From NCBI GenBank assembly GCA_032719365.1, contig CM064868.1:6668235-6732234 (forward strand): a stretch of 64,000 bases of DNA. The letters run 5' to 3'. Within the stretch, counting starts at the first letter, position 1; each line of letters opens with the position of its first letter. The translations under genes and the position numbers were made by a program. The DNA is from Prinsepia uniflora. Its lineage: Eukaryota > Streptophyta > Magnoliopsida > Rosales > Rosaceae. Below the pieces are notes generated by a model. The model saw only the letters and a list, made by a program, of their open reading frames with translations, was not told the origin of the DNA and ran no database searches. Of this stretch, positions 46,041-58,232 are shown in pieces.

Positions 46041-47212
46041 CTCGTAAGAAAACTCAGAAATTCGAGTTTCTGTCTCTGGCCACCCATGGCCACCGTAGGA
46101 CTCTAAGTCGATACCTAAGGTTCTTAACAACCTCCTAAAGCTAATAGGACTAAAAGAACGGCTCGACTCAACCTCAAAACCCACGAACTTCAGACTGAAG
46201 CAAACTGGAAAAACAGGGGACAATGAACGCTTACCCTTGCTCTGGCCTCTGCCGTGCTCACCGCCGTGCTCCACTGAGTCCACACGACTCCTCTCAGGTC
46301 ACTGAACACCACCACTCCTCCAATTTTGATGGTTTGATCAACTGGGGTGCACAGCCGTGCACGGTGTCCCTGCTCTGTTTCCTGATTTCCTCCTCCCTTA
46401 GCACCGTCCTTCATCCTTTCTAATTCTCTCAATCTCACTCAAACATACCAGCACTCACTTACTCAAACCCAACAACAACAACTCTCACACAATTTCTGGA
46501 ATTGATCGATTTTCTCTCACGACCTCACTCTCCCTGTTTTTTTTTCCTCTCTGTGAACAAAATGGGCGATTAGCAGCCGTGTATTATGTAACCGTGCACA
46601 CACACACACACTGCTAGAACCCTCTAGGAGTCCCCCACGTGTCCTTCATCCAACGGTCCAACCCAAATAATCTCCAATCTCTCAGGCCACATGTCCCCCT
46701 ATGATTACTCACAATTCCCAAGGTACCAAAAGACCAAAATGCCCCTAAGTGTCCAAATTACCATTTTACCCCTCCAACTTTACAGAACCATAACTTCACC
46801 GTCTGACGTCTGATGACAGCGTACCGCATGTCGTTGTACTCAGGACGTCGAGACCTATCTAACGGTCCTTGGTCTACGTGAAAATTCCTTGTCTTCCAAA
46901 AAGTCAACATTTTCCCTTTAATTTACCAAATTACGGTTATGCCCTTAACCTTCCGAACATCATAACTTCCTCCTCGGATATCGGAATCGGGCGTGCCACC
47001 TGTCTACATACTCGTGACGTCCCGAACTACGTCACGGTCATCGGTCAATACCCAATTGATAGCCCGAATTAAAAGTCAACTTTTTACCAAGTCTAGGGGC
47101 AAAATCGTCATTCTACGCCGACCATCCAAAGTAACCCACTAACCACCGCTTAAGCTCATTAATCTGTCACTAATCACTGTCTTAATCCTAATTTCCAGGA
47201 AAGGTCCTTATA
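46041..47212 (-). mobile_element. Solo Gypsy LTR, third piece
   Basis: This holds the U3 half of the LTR split at 40,122 and 44,845. Both tandem U3 repeats are present (about 46,800-46,860 and 46,970-47,040). It ends AAGGTCCTTATA, so its first base pair TG has become TA, and it is followed by the GAAAT duplication. Short open frames on both strands at 45,951-46,438 are not supported as genes. Confidence 0.88.
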
Positions 47213-47217
47213 GAAAT

Positions 47218-49403
47218 AGAGATAAAATTGAGGGAAAATGAAAAAGGAAATGAAAGAAATCAGTGAGGACCGAAGAACAGACCCGTGAGTTTAAACCCAT
47301 AAATTTGCCCATGAAGCTTGAAATCAAGTTTTTCGATTTTGGGCTTACTTGTTCGAATTGAGGTTATAAATATTTTTTTTTGGGATTGTTACGAGCATGA
47401 TCATTGGAAATTCGAAGAAAAATGACCCAGAAATGAGTCTAAAACAAGGCTCAAGGTTGGACCGTGAGCTTGATGTGAAACCCATGATCAAGGTAAGTTG
47501 GATCCCCAAATTGAATTCGAAATCATGTTCCTAAGTTAATTTCGAGTATGATAGTGAGTGAAATGGTGAAAATTGGTTGAGAATTGGATGAATTCCAATC
47601 GAGTCAAGCCGCGGGTCAAATAACCTTTTTTGCAGAGAAACGGGTCTGTGACTAGGGAAAAAGATGAACGGTGTTGTGGCACATGTGCTCCACGTGAAAC
47701 CACTTCTGGTGGAGCGTGGATCATGTGCCATACCATCTGAAAATATGATCAACACGAAAATTCTTCATTTCGATGTTATGAGTCTAACTGTATAATTTTC
47801 GAGGCGATCAAATATCGTCTCGGGGCAGTTTCGACTGTCTGAAGATTTAGGGATTATTTTAAATTTGTTTAAAAACCCCGAAATAATTTTTTGATTAAAA
47901 TAAAAGATAGTTGGAATGGTTTGTGACCCTAAAATGTGATTTTTGATAAGTTCTATGATTCCCAAAAATGACATAAATGCGTGTAAAGCGAGATTCGATT
48001 ATATGGATGGTGTGTAAGTGGAATTTGTTTTCCCTAAGCAATTATGCATGCATACTTATATTTTAAATGGGTTTCAATATTATTTTGATGATGTTTGGGT
48101 GATTGAGAATCTTATATGATTTTTTACGATATTTACGGAAATCTCGTTATTTCACGTTTTTCGAAGTTTTCCTTTCTGGATTTCTGTTTTGATTATAGAA
48201 TTGGGCTGAACAAGGTTCATGCCATGAAATACTGTGATCTTGAAGTTTTTATGATTTTCATACGATTTTTGAATGTTTTTACGGAAGTACTTAAATTGCA
48301 TGTTTTACGAGAATGTTGTTGATTGTGTTCTGGGCTTAGGCCCAAGATTCTGGCTATGGATTTGGTTTGTGATATCAATGTGTGGTATGGATATATGAAT
48401 TCTTGATATTGGTAAGTGGTGGAATGTTGTATGGGAGCTATATGTATGTGTGTTGATTGATTAGATGATAAGTCTCAGACGTCGAGTTAGGGGTTCCAAA
48501 TCCTGAGTCGAATTTAACTTGGACATCAAGCCGGGTTCCGAATCCCAAGTGAGTACGTGATGGCCTATCGGTAGTGCACATGTGATTTGATGATTGAAAT
48601 TGTACTTGTGCTTCGAGGATGGTTTGGATGTGGTATCATTATGTATGAGTACTGTGATGACGTTGAGTTAACTATATGTGAATTGTGTGGTGATGTTGGA
48701 TATGGATTGATTTCATGTATTGATGTGATGATTTGTGATGTATGATGTATGTGTGGTTATGACTATTGGTGGGTTGGTCTCGGACGTCGAGCTGGGTTCC
48801 TTTCTTGAGACTAACACGACCCAAACGTCGAGTTGGCCTAATTTATTGAGTCGAGTCCCCACTTGGACGTCGAGCTGGGCTTCTTTCCCGAATTGTGAAT
48901 CTACCAGTAGTGTATTGGCTTGATGATCGATATTGTGATGATGATGAATTGATTGTACGTGATTGGTATGATGGCCTTGTGTTGATGGTTGTGATCTTGT
49001 GTGATGGTTATGTCGACTTACCGAGGTCTTAGACGGTTTAATGTTACTTTCGATTGGAGAACTCTTTTCACGTATTTCGAGATTGTAAGCTATATTTTAT
49101 TTCAATCAAAGTGAAATGGTTTTCGTACGCATGCATGGTTTTGAAAAAAGAAGAGTAAAAACTGGATGTTTTCAATTTATGTTTTCAAAATGTTTAGTTT
49201 TGTCCACTCACATGTTTTTTTGGTTTTGTGGCCCTCTAGAGGCATTGCACGTGAATTGAGACTCCTGAGGCAGAGGCATGAACTAGAGAAACTTATGTGT
49301 ATCCCTTGACTAACAAGGTTTCATGCGTGTATTTTTTATTCTTGTTAGATTAGAGCAAGGCCCAAATGTACTTTTCTAGTGTATTTCAGGTGGGGTCATG
49401 CCA
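47218..49403 (+). mobile_element. Old Gypsy LTR (plus), second piece, array type C
   Basis: This continues the LTR interrupted at 40,088. Landmarks in order: ATCAAATATCGTCTCGGGGC (about 47,807), GTGTAAGTGGAATTTG with ATGCATGCAT (about 48,010-48,052), TTTGTCCACTCACATG (49,199-49,214) and a degenerate U5 ending near GGTGGGGTCATGCCA (49,403). Its central domain has neither the A nor the B array but GGACGTCGAGCTGGGTTCC-like repeats (about 48,475-48,880). Divergence marks it as one of the oldest copies. Confidence 0.7.
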
Positions 49404-50110
49404 ATCTTGATCTCTAGTTTCTTCAATAATTGAAACAATATGATCATAAAGTTTAGTTAAACTAATCATGATTTTATGTGTTAGGCGATTTTTAGTGATG
49501 TCTTCACTAGAAGTTTTTATTAGATTCAAAATATCAAACAATCTAGACAGATAAACACCCAAGGATTCATTAGCTTTCATTCTAATATACTTAAAGTCTC
49601 GTCTTAAGGACTGAAGTTTGACATCCATAACCTTTAAATCTCCTATGTATCATCATCTTACAAATCTCATGCTACCATAGCACATTCCTTATTACTGATC
49701 TTAGATGAGATAGAATCTACAACAGAAGTTTGAATCAGTCCTAAGGCTCTTGCATCCATGTAATCCACAAGTTGACTGATTTGAATCAAGATTAGCTGCT
49801 GTGATTTGAATCGGGATTTTCCCATGAGGTTTTTTATGATTACTTCTTCTTCTTCTTTGTTTCTAATTTTAGATTGAATCTTGGATTGAAAATTCATTTG
49901 ATATGGACTATAATTTTGATGCACTCTATGCATTTGATTGAATACTTATGAGCAAAAATCGTTGAGAGAATAATACGAATTCTTCCTTACTGTCAAACTG
50001 ATTGAATACAAATAATTTCATGCTTGTTTGTGTGATGAAAACAGTTAGAGTGTATTGTCACTATGATGGCAATATACCAATTACATTAGAACACCATTCC
50101 TAGTCTAGAA
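49404..50110 (-). pseudogene. Copia gag fragment, broken
   Basis: The minus strand encodes gag pieces in two frames. At 49,933-49,667 the first is MHRVHQNYSPYQMNFQSKI, with ARALGLIQTSVVDSISSKIS near its end. At 49,628-49,386 the second is DVKLQSLRRDFKYIRMKANE then VYLSRLFDILNLIKTSSED, a UBN2-type gag core. Downstream on the same strand (49,800-50,110) it is similar to 33,110-33,410. No pol is present. The neighbouring Gypsy LTR ends within or next to its last codons at about 49,400, so insertion or deletion cut it. Confidence 0.78.
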
Positions 50111-51588
<1,478 letters not shown>

Positions 51589-53253
51589 TCATAGGTCACA
51601 TCCCAAATCCCCCTAGATTATCGTGGGATGATCTGCTCCCGTCAGACACCTTGTGTTAGACCAGAGATAATATTGTGACCCAAAAAGATTTCCAGAGTAC
51701 GCAGCTTCATGTGATGTCTCAGTCTCTACTACAGCCTGCATCCGCTATCAACTTGGAGGGTGTCAAAACCAAATAAACGGTGTGAGTAGACAAAAATAAA
51801 TAGTTGGAAAATCAAGTTTCGGAAACCATAATTTAACCCACTGTTTCACAAAGCATGCATGCATATCACTTTAAAACCTTTTTTTCCAGTAACATATGAA
51901 AACCAATGCACTCATCGTAAAACCAACACATGTGAAAACCTTTGAACACAAATCAATAAATCAAAATCCTCGGGACCCATTCTCATATCCGACATCTATC
52001 TCATATCATCATCAGTCACAATATCCAAGCAACATGTGCACATAAGCTACAAGACAGCTCACGTCCAAGCACATCACTAGGAATACACATGTGGCCGACA
52101 TTCATATCGTAACTATGAACAAATCAACGGTTGATGTCCAAATCATTGTGAACAAATCAACGAACGATCTCATACATCATAAGTACTCATGAGTCGAGCC
52201 TCCCACGACCGCTCAACAACAGGCAGTGCATCGTGATCTCTCCAGGAGGGGGACACAGCGCATCCCAGAGGCGAGCAACAATCATCATAGGGTCCTATCT
52301 AGGGAAACATACTCACAACCGGAGGCCCTCTCTAGGGAAACACATTCCTACTGGAGTCATATCAATCATCTAAGAGAATGGTCATAGTAAAAATAGTAGA
52401 AACATTTATCAAATCTTATAAACCCATTTTCACAAATATTTTGCTTTCAAATCAAATCATGCGTTTCACATAGTTTCTCAGCTCAAAACATAGTTTCCAC
52501 AAATCTCATAAAAATGGTGTCCAATCCTCATTTCACAATCTCAAAATCATTTCACACACAAATCACAGTTTAATTCCACTTTTGATTATAAACTAAGTCA
52601 AAACCATAATCCAACTGGGTCTCAAGCCCAAAAAGTCATTTTCATGAAAATCCATAAGATCTTTCAAAACCGACAATCAACTAGCATATAAAACATTTAT
52701 GCATTTCATTAATCCAACCCTATGAAAATATTGCATTTCAAACCATATTCATAAAACATTAAAACATATATGCATGCATCATTTATAAACCAAAATCCAC
52801 TCATACACGATACACGCTGCGCGCTCAAAACTCGCGTCGTAAGTCAATTCGAAGCTAATCCACAACCTCCAGGACGTCCGGGCCTGTCCAAATCATACAC
52901 AAAGGTCACTATACATATATACAAGTGCATAACAGAATGCCCTAAAACCCCAGAACAGAATACGAGTCCCGAATAAGCTTCCCGAGAAGAAAACCCTCAA
53001 AAACGCGAACCAAACGATCTCCGATCGAACAAAAACCACCACCATTGGATTCAGAACATCAATACCATTCGAAAAATATCAGTTTGACCTCGAAATTTGT
53101 GCCCACGCGCCCTCACGCACCAGTCAAAGTTTAGTCAACCAAAGTCAACGATGGTCAACACTGACGTCACTGTTGACGTCATCCTGACATCTGACAATCT
53201 GACAGCTCTTGAAAACTGCTGACGTCGTCCAAATTCATTGTGTCATCGTTACA
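51589..53253 (-). mobile_element. Gypsy 3' LTR (about 1,665 bp), diverged
   Basis: On the minus strand it starts TGTAACGATGACAC at 53,253 and ends near GGGATGTGACC at 51,589, with the last bases mutated. Landmarks are GTGTGAGTAGAC (about 51,781), CATGCATGCAT (51,854) and ATCCACTCAT (about 52,796). Two TGACGTCA palindromes and several GGTCAA/TTGAC words lie in U3 (53,120-53,185). A purine tract just outside its start makes it a 3' LTR. Confidence 0.78.
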
Positions 53254-53266
53254 ATCTACCCTCCTT
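53254..53266 (-). other. Polypurine tract
   Basis: On the minus strand AAGGAGGGTAGAT directly precedes the LTR start. It is itself preceded by TTTTGAGGATGAAATTATTT, the same layout as at 1,160-1,194. It shows that the element body lies to the right and reads leftwards. Confidence 0.75.
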
Positions 53267-53691
53267 AAATAATTTCATCCTCAAAATTCACATTGACTCA
53301 AATCCAACTACCGAAAACCATCCTGCCTCCAACCCGAGGCTCCCACGTGTCCACGTACACGTCCAACATCTATCCACAATGCATATAAGGACCAAACGTC
53401 ATTCGAGGTCAACTACAATTCAATGGTTAATGCTGAATCCCAGCTCGTCTTCAATGTCCATACCTGATAAGTGCGTGGCCACCTTGCCACAAAACTCCAA
53501 AACTCAATTCTCAAGTTATGCTCAAGGCATCGACACTCGTTGACCTCATCTGTCATCCACGCTGGCGCACTCAAAACCCAATATGACAATTATTTGCTTG
53601 CACTGAGTAATCACAAGTTATCTATCATTAGACAGTCTCTAACCGTTAATTACAACTATGACGAACCGCCGTGTCATGCGGGTAACCTAAG
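53267..53691 (-). mobile_element. Gypsy internal domain, 3' end
   Basis: This is the internal sequence upstream (on the minus strand) of the tract at 53,254. No protein domain is visible. It is cut at 53,692 by a plus-oriented LTR. The last bases before the junction (CATGCGGGTAACCTA) resemble 61,887-61,902, another piece of the same kind of internal domain. Confidence 0.6.
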
Positions 53692-56108
53692 TGTAACGAC
53701 CCATCCTAAATTATCGGGATTAATTAATAATTAATTATGAATTAGCGAGACTAATCGACGATTAGCCGAGGATAATTGAACGTTCAGGGTGGAACGAGGG
53801 CAAATAATTGACTTTTGACCCGAGAGGTCTGATGCACGAGGACCGAGGATCGTTACGTAGATCGAGTCCATAAGAGTTCGTAGATAGGTGGCATGTCAAA
53901 ATCGGACGTTCGATGGAAAAAATACGGATCATGGAAGTTTTGAAGTACTATTCATGTTGGCACGTTTTACGAAGCAAGGGTGGAATTTTGTCTCATGTGG
54001 GGCCTAGATATTTGAACAGGCCCAATGGATGAGTGACAAGTGTCACCTATCCATCCATTACCCACAGACACATATACATGCCCCTTCCTTCACCTTCTTT
54101 ATTCATCCATTTGAACCTGAAACCCCCTCAAACCCGTGCAGCCCAAAACACCTCCACCACATCTCAATCCCTCATGTGATGGCTGAGTGACTTAGAGTGA
54201 GAGGCTGAGCTGGACGAACGATGGAGGACCGCCATGGACGGCGGAGGAAGCCTAGAACCCAAGTAACCCGAAACCCAGTTTAGGCCCAAAATTGGAAAAT
54301 GATTTTTGGACGTTTGTTGACGACTTAAGTTGATTCTAACATGTTTTTAGGGTTTAGAAGACCCATTTGGGACCGGAATCGAAGGCGGAGGACGGCTGTG
54401 TGGTGCAGGCAGGGAGATTAAAGGTGGTCGTGCGGGTTCTCGATTGAACAGATATCCTCTGGGCCGTTTTACATGTTTTTGAGTCCATAAATTGGTTGTA
54501 AACGATGGGACGAAGGGATAGGAATTAAAAGAGTTGAAAATTGTTGAAAATTTTGGGGAAAACCAGTCACATCGGTTCGGTTAGACCGGCGTTGCAGTGG
54601 ACATGTTCAGACCGGTTGTCGCAAGGTTGAAGATGAACAGTCCCAAGTGTGTGGGCTTCATGCGCAGAGCCTTTGGGCGACGCGTGGATGTGCGTAGAAC
54701 AGAGTTTGGGGACATGGTCAACACGTGTTTTCATCCTTTCAATGTAACGGATATTTTGGGACAAGATTCGAGTCAATCAGACATCGTTTTGATATAGTTC
54801 GGGATGTCTGAAGGTTAAGGATCGAGTTTAAATATGTTTAAAAATCCCAAAAAAATTGAGAGATTCAATGTTAACCTATTTGAAGTAGTTAGTGACCTTC
54901 GAGTATGATTTGGACAGGCTGGGAGTTCCAGAGATAGTGGATTAGCCTGGAGGGGCTTATGGCGCGCGTATCGAGATGCAGTATGGAAGATCTGTGAGTG
55001 GACCTTGGTTTCTAAATATGAGGCATGCATAATTGTTTTATATGTTTTAAATATATGATTTATGATGAACATGATTGTGATATTTAATATTCACGTATTT
55101 TCACGTATTTTGAGATTTATGGTTTTAGACTTTGCTTATACGTGCTGGTATCTCTATGATGGTTTGACGGAATGGTTTGGGAATTTAGAAATGTGGAACT
55201 GGGCATGAGACCCATTTGGATTTGGATACTATCAAACTTGGAGTTTATTTGATTTCATGAGATATAGGGTCGGAGGCCCATTTGGCTTATATGATCAGGC
55301 TTGAGGCCCAAATATTTATGATATTGGGCTTGAAGCCCAGTTGATTGATGGTACCGGGCTTGAGACCCAGTTGGTGTAAGATATCGGGCTTGAGTCCCAG
55401 TTGATTATGGTTTTACGCTTAAGGCCCAATTGATTTATGATATCGGGCTTGAGACCCAATTGGTTTAGATATCGGGCTTGAGGCCCAGTTGATTGTGATA
55501 TCGGGCTTGAGGCCCAGTTGATTTGTGATATCGGGCTTGAGGCCCAGTTGAATTGTAGTATCGGGCTTGAGGCCCAGTTGATTTATGATATCGAGCTTGA
55601 GGCTCAGTTGATTGTGATATCGGGCTTGAGGCCTAGTGGATTCATGGTATCGAGCTTGAGTCCCAGTTGTGGTTTATGAAATGAAAAATCGGGTTTAAGA
55701 CCCTATTGAGATGTGAGTTTGGGTTGAGTCCCTTTGAGATTTGGATTGGAATCGGATTCGGGGAATCCTGGATTATGAATCGGGTATGAGACCCAGTTGA
55801 ACTGTGATTTTAAAGAGATGGATGTTTCCACACTTATATGTATATACCCTCATATATGAGCGGATTTGTCTCCTCCAGACGTCGATGATCCTGGAGTGTC
55901 ACAAAACATTACTTGGGATGAGTGACTCCAAGAGGGAGCACATTCCAGGAGTGAACGATACAATATAGTCCCGGACAAGATCCGGAGATAAATCCTCCCA
56001 GAAGTCGTAGATCCTGGGGGTAGACTCGGAGATGAGACCCAAGTAGTATGCATAGTTTATAGAAATCGTGACGGGTTTTGATTAGACATCAGGGATGTCG
56101 AGAATGGG

Positions 56109-56145
<37 letters not shown>

Positions 56146-56565
56146 TATGATGTTTCACAGAGATTGGTTTTGGGCTGAGTTCACATGCGATTGATTTTAC
56201 AGTTTAGGCTAAGGCCCTAATGATGATTTGAGGAAGTAAATGGTTTTGGTTGTTGAACCGTTTTATTGAGTAATGATTTAGTTAAAGTAAATGGTTTGAT
56301 AAGTGATTTTATGATGCATGCATACTTTTACGTGAAGAGTATAAATGTCTTTTCGATATAAATGATTTTAATAAACCGTTTATTTTTGTCCACTCACAGC
56401 TTTTATGGTTTTAATACTCTTCAGGTTGATCGCGGATGCGGGCTGTAGCAGAGATCGAGACATCACATGCCACCGACGATCCTAGAGTACTCTGATGGAC
56501 CTCGAGCAGATGACGAGTTTATTCCTAGTCTAACACGCGGTGTCAGACGAGAGCAGGCACATCGC
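53692..56565 (+). mobile_element. Gypsy LTR lacking its terminal 40 bp, array type A
   Basis: It starts TGTAACGACCCATCC and shows all landmarks: hairpin (about 54,024-54,055), CTGTGAGTGGAC (54,992), a long GGGCTTGAGGCCCAGTTG array (about 55,260-55,680), a TA run (about 56,110-56,142), GTCCACTCACAG (56,388-56,399) and the GACGAGAGCAGGCACATCGC part of U5. The conserved GGGACGGGTCCTGACA end is absent, and internal-domain sequence follows at once. The preceding 5 bp CTAAG are not repeated at the other side, so a deletion removed the 3' end. Confidence 0.87.
55260..55680 (+). repeat. LTR-internal tandem array, best type A example
   Basis: There are about 15 units of 26-30 bp with consensus ATATCGGGCTTGAGGCCCAGTTGATT. 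Units carry small inverted repeats with varied arms: GGGCTTGAGGCCC, GAGCTTGAGGCTC, GGGTTTAAGACCC. Confidence 0.92.
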
Positions 56566-58232
56566 ACTAGAGTTCTCTCACGGTACCTCATATCACTCAA
56601 CGACCAACTCCTCTCGGGTCTAAAACTTGCATTTCACTAGGGTTCCTTGCTAACAACCACGGCTCAGAGCTCAAAGCTCGTACAACAATTAAACCCTCTA
56701 TATTCTTTTTCCTCTAGCGCACAGTATTCGGGTGCTGGGCCAAAAACCTAAATGAAGAGTAAAACTCAGATCAAATCTGACTATTGTATCACATCAATCT
56801 CGGATCTTATCCGACTATCACCTGGATACTATGACAATTATGGCCCGACATTGGACCCTGTCTATTCTGTCTCAAATCCAGACAAATCGCATACTGAACT
56901 CAAATCCTATTTTAGTTCTTCTGGTCACTCGACCAATACTCAAGACATGTCCAACACCTACTCTTCGAGAACTCCCAAGAAAACTGACCAATTCACTAAC
57001 AAATCCAAGTTCATGGTTAACTCCAAAGGTCAAACGAATTACGCCTACCAAGATGTATCAATCCTACCTAAAAAGTCATGTTGATTACCTACCTCAACCC
57101 CCATCCTGACGATGTGAAGGGTCGGATCCTGCAGTGTGTTGTAATTGCTAATCCAACACTATGGTCTCAAACCAAATCAATGACAACAACTACAAGCACG
57201 GGGATAAACATCCACCCGACAATCAATGACACTCATCTAGTCTGAGTGAATCCAATCTCAAGCATCATAAATTGCTAACACCAATCCTAAACTTTCTTGA
57301 TCCATCTAGGATCCACACTAGCTCTCTCAGCCAACGTAACATTACCCATAATACCAACATAGGTCCACCAAATCTGATACTCAATCATCACGTTAGGTGA
57401 CACCAAGTACCTTCCGCTTCTCAACTCAATCAATACCTAGTCCACAACCAATTTGACTTCCACCTGGGTGACATCTCGATGAAACCCATAAGTGATGAAG
57501 AAAGTTCACTAGGTTGACACGTGGTAAGGAATGGTCGTTCCATAGCAGCTCAATGTCCAGCTGCCTGGTCAAACCTAACTCTCGAAGTTCCATCGAATTT
57601 CGACAAAGAACACTGGGGTTCCCAACAGTGACATTCAAAGCCAATTTAACCCCCAAATCCACTAAAACCTGTAGCTAGACTCTCAATTATCTCAACTCTG
57701 TCGGTACCTTCCGACAAGGTGGTTGCAAAATGGGTTACGTACCCAGAAAACTCCCCTAGATGGCAACCAAGTAAATCCTCTGATAATACATCGGGAAACT
57801 CGGCACATCCTAAAACTCACTCCAAGCTAACTGAGTTAACTAGGGACATCACAACACACCTTCCATGTCACTAACGACCATCATGTCGTATCCTTCCGGC
57901 CTCCAAGCCATAACTCACTTGGACAACAAACAATCAAGACTACCAAATGCAACTGGTTCCTCGAATACTCAATAGAGGAGTAACGGGCAGTCTACCAATC
58001 CATCAAGAACATCACTACAAGTCAGGTGTGTTATGGAAAACCAATCTGTCTTAAGGTCAAAACCTTATCCAAACCGAACAGTCTCGGTTCAGTAAACTAC
58101 AACTAATGTAGTACTGGTTGGAGTGCTCGCTCGCATGTCCCAACTCTATGGAATCAACTCCTGAGCACAACACTCGTGTAATCCGTCCAAATATTGCTAG
58201 GGTACCAGTCACAATTCCAGGCATACCTTATA
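56566..58232 (-). mobile_element. Decayed Gypsy internal domain
   Basis: It is homologous to parts of 4,400-5,250 and 28,000-28,100. For example 57,310-57,420 (CCCATAATACCAACATAGGT) matches 5,130-5,150. A minus-strand frame at 57,426-57,662 (78 codons, with NVTVGNPSVLCRNSMELREL) has an ordinary composition but no domain that I recognise. The region belongs to the element whose 3' LTR is at 51,589. Confidence 0.6.

Noticed and set aside
33110..50110. The two similar Copia segments (33,110-33,410 and 49,800-50,110) as the two LTRs of one giant element
   Set aside because: Both carry coding debris on different sides (RNase H versus gag) and lack matching flanks; I could not define LTR ends, so they are treated as two related remnants.
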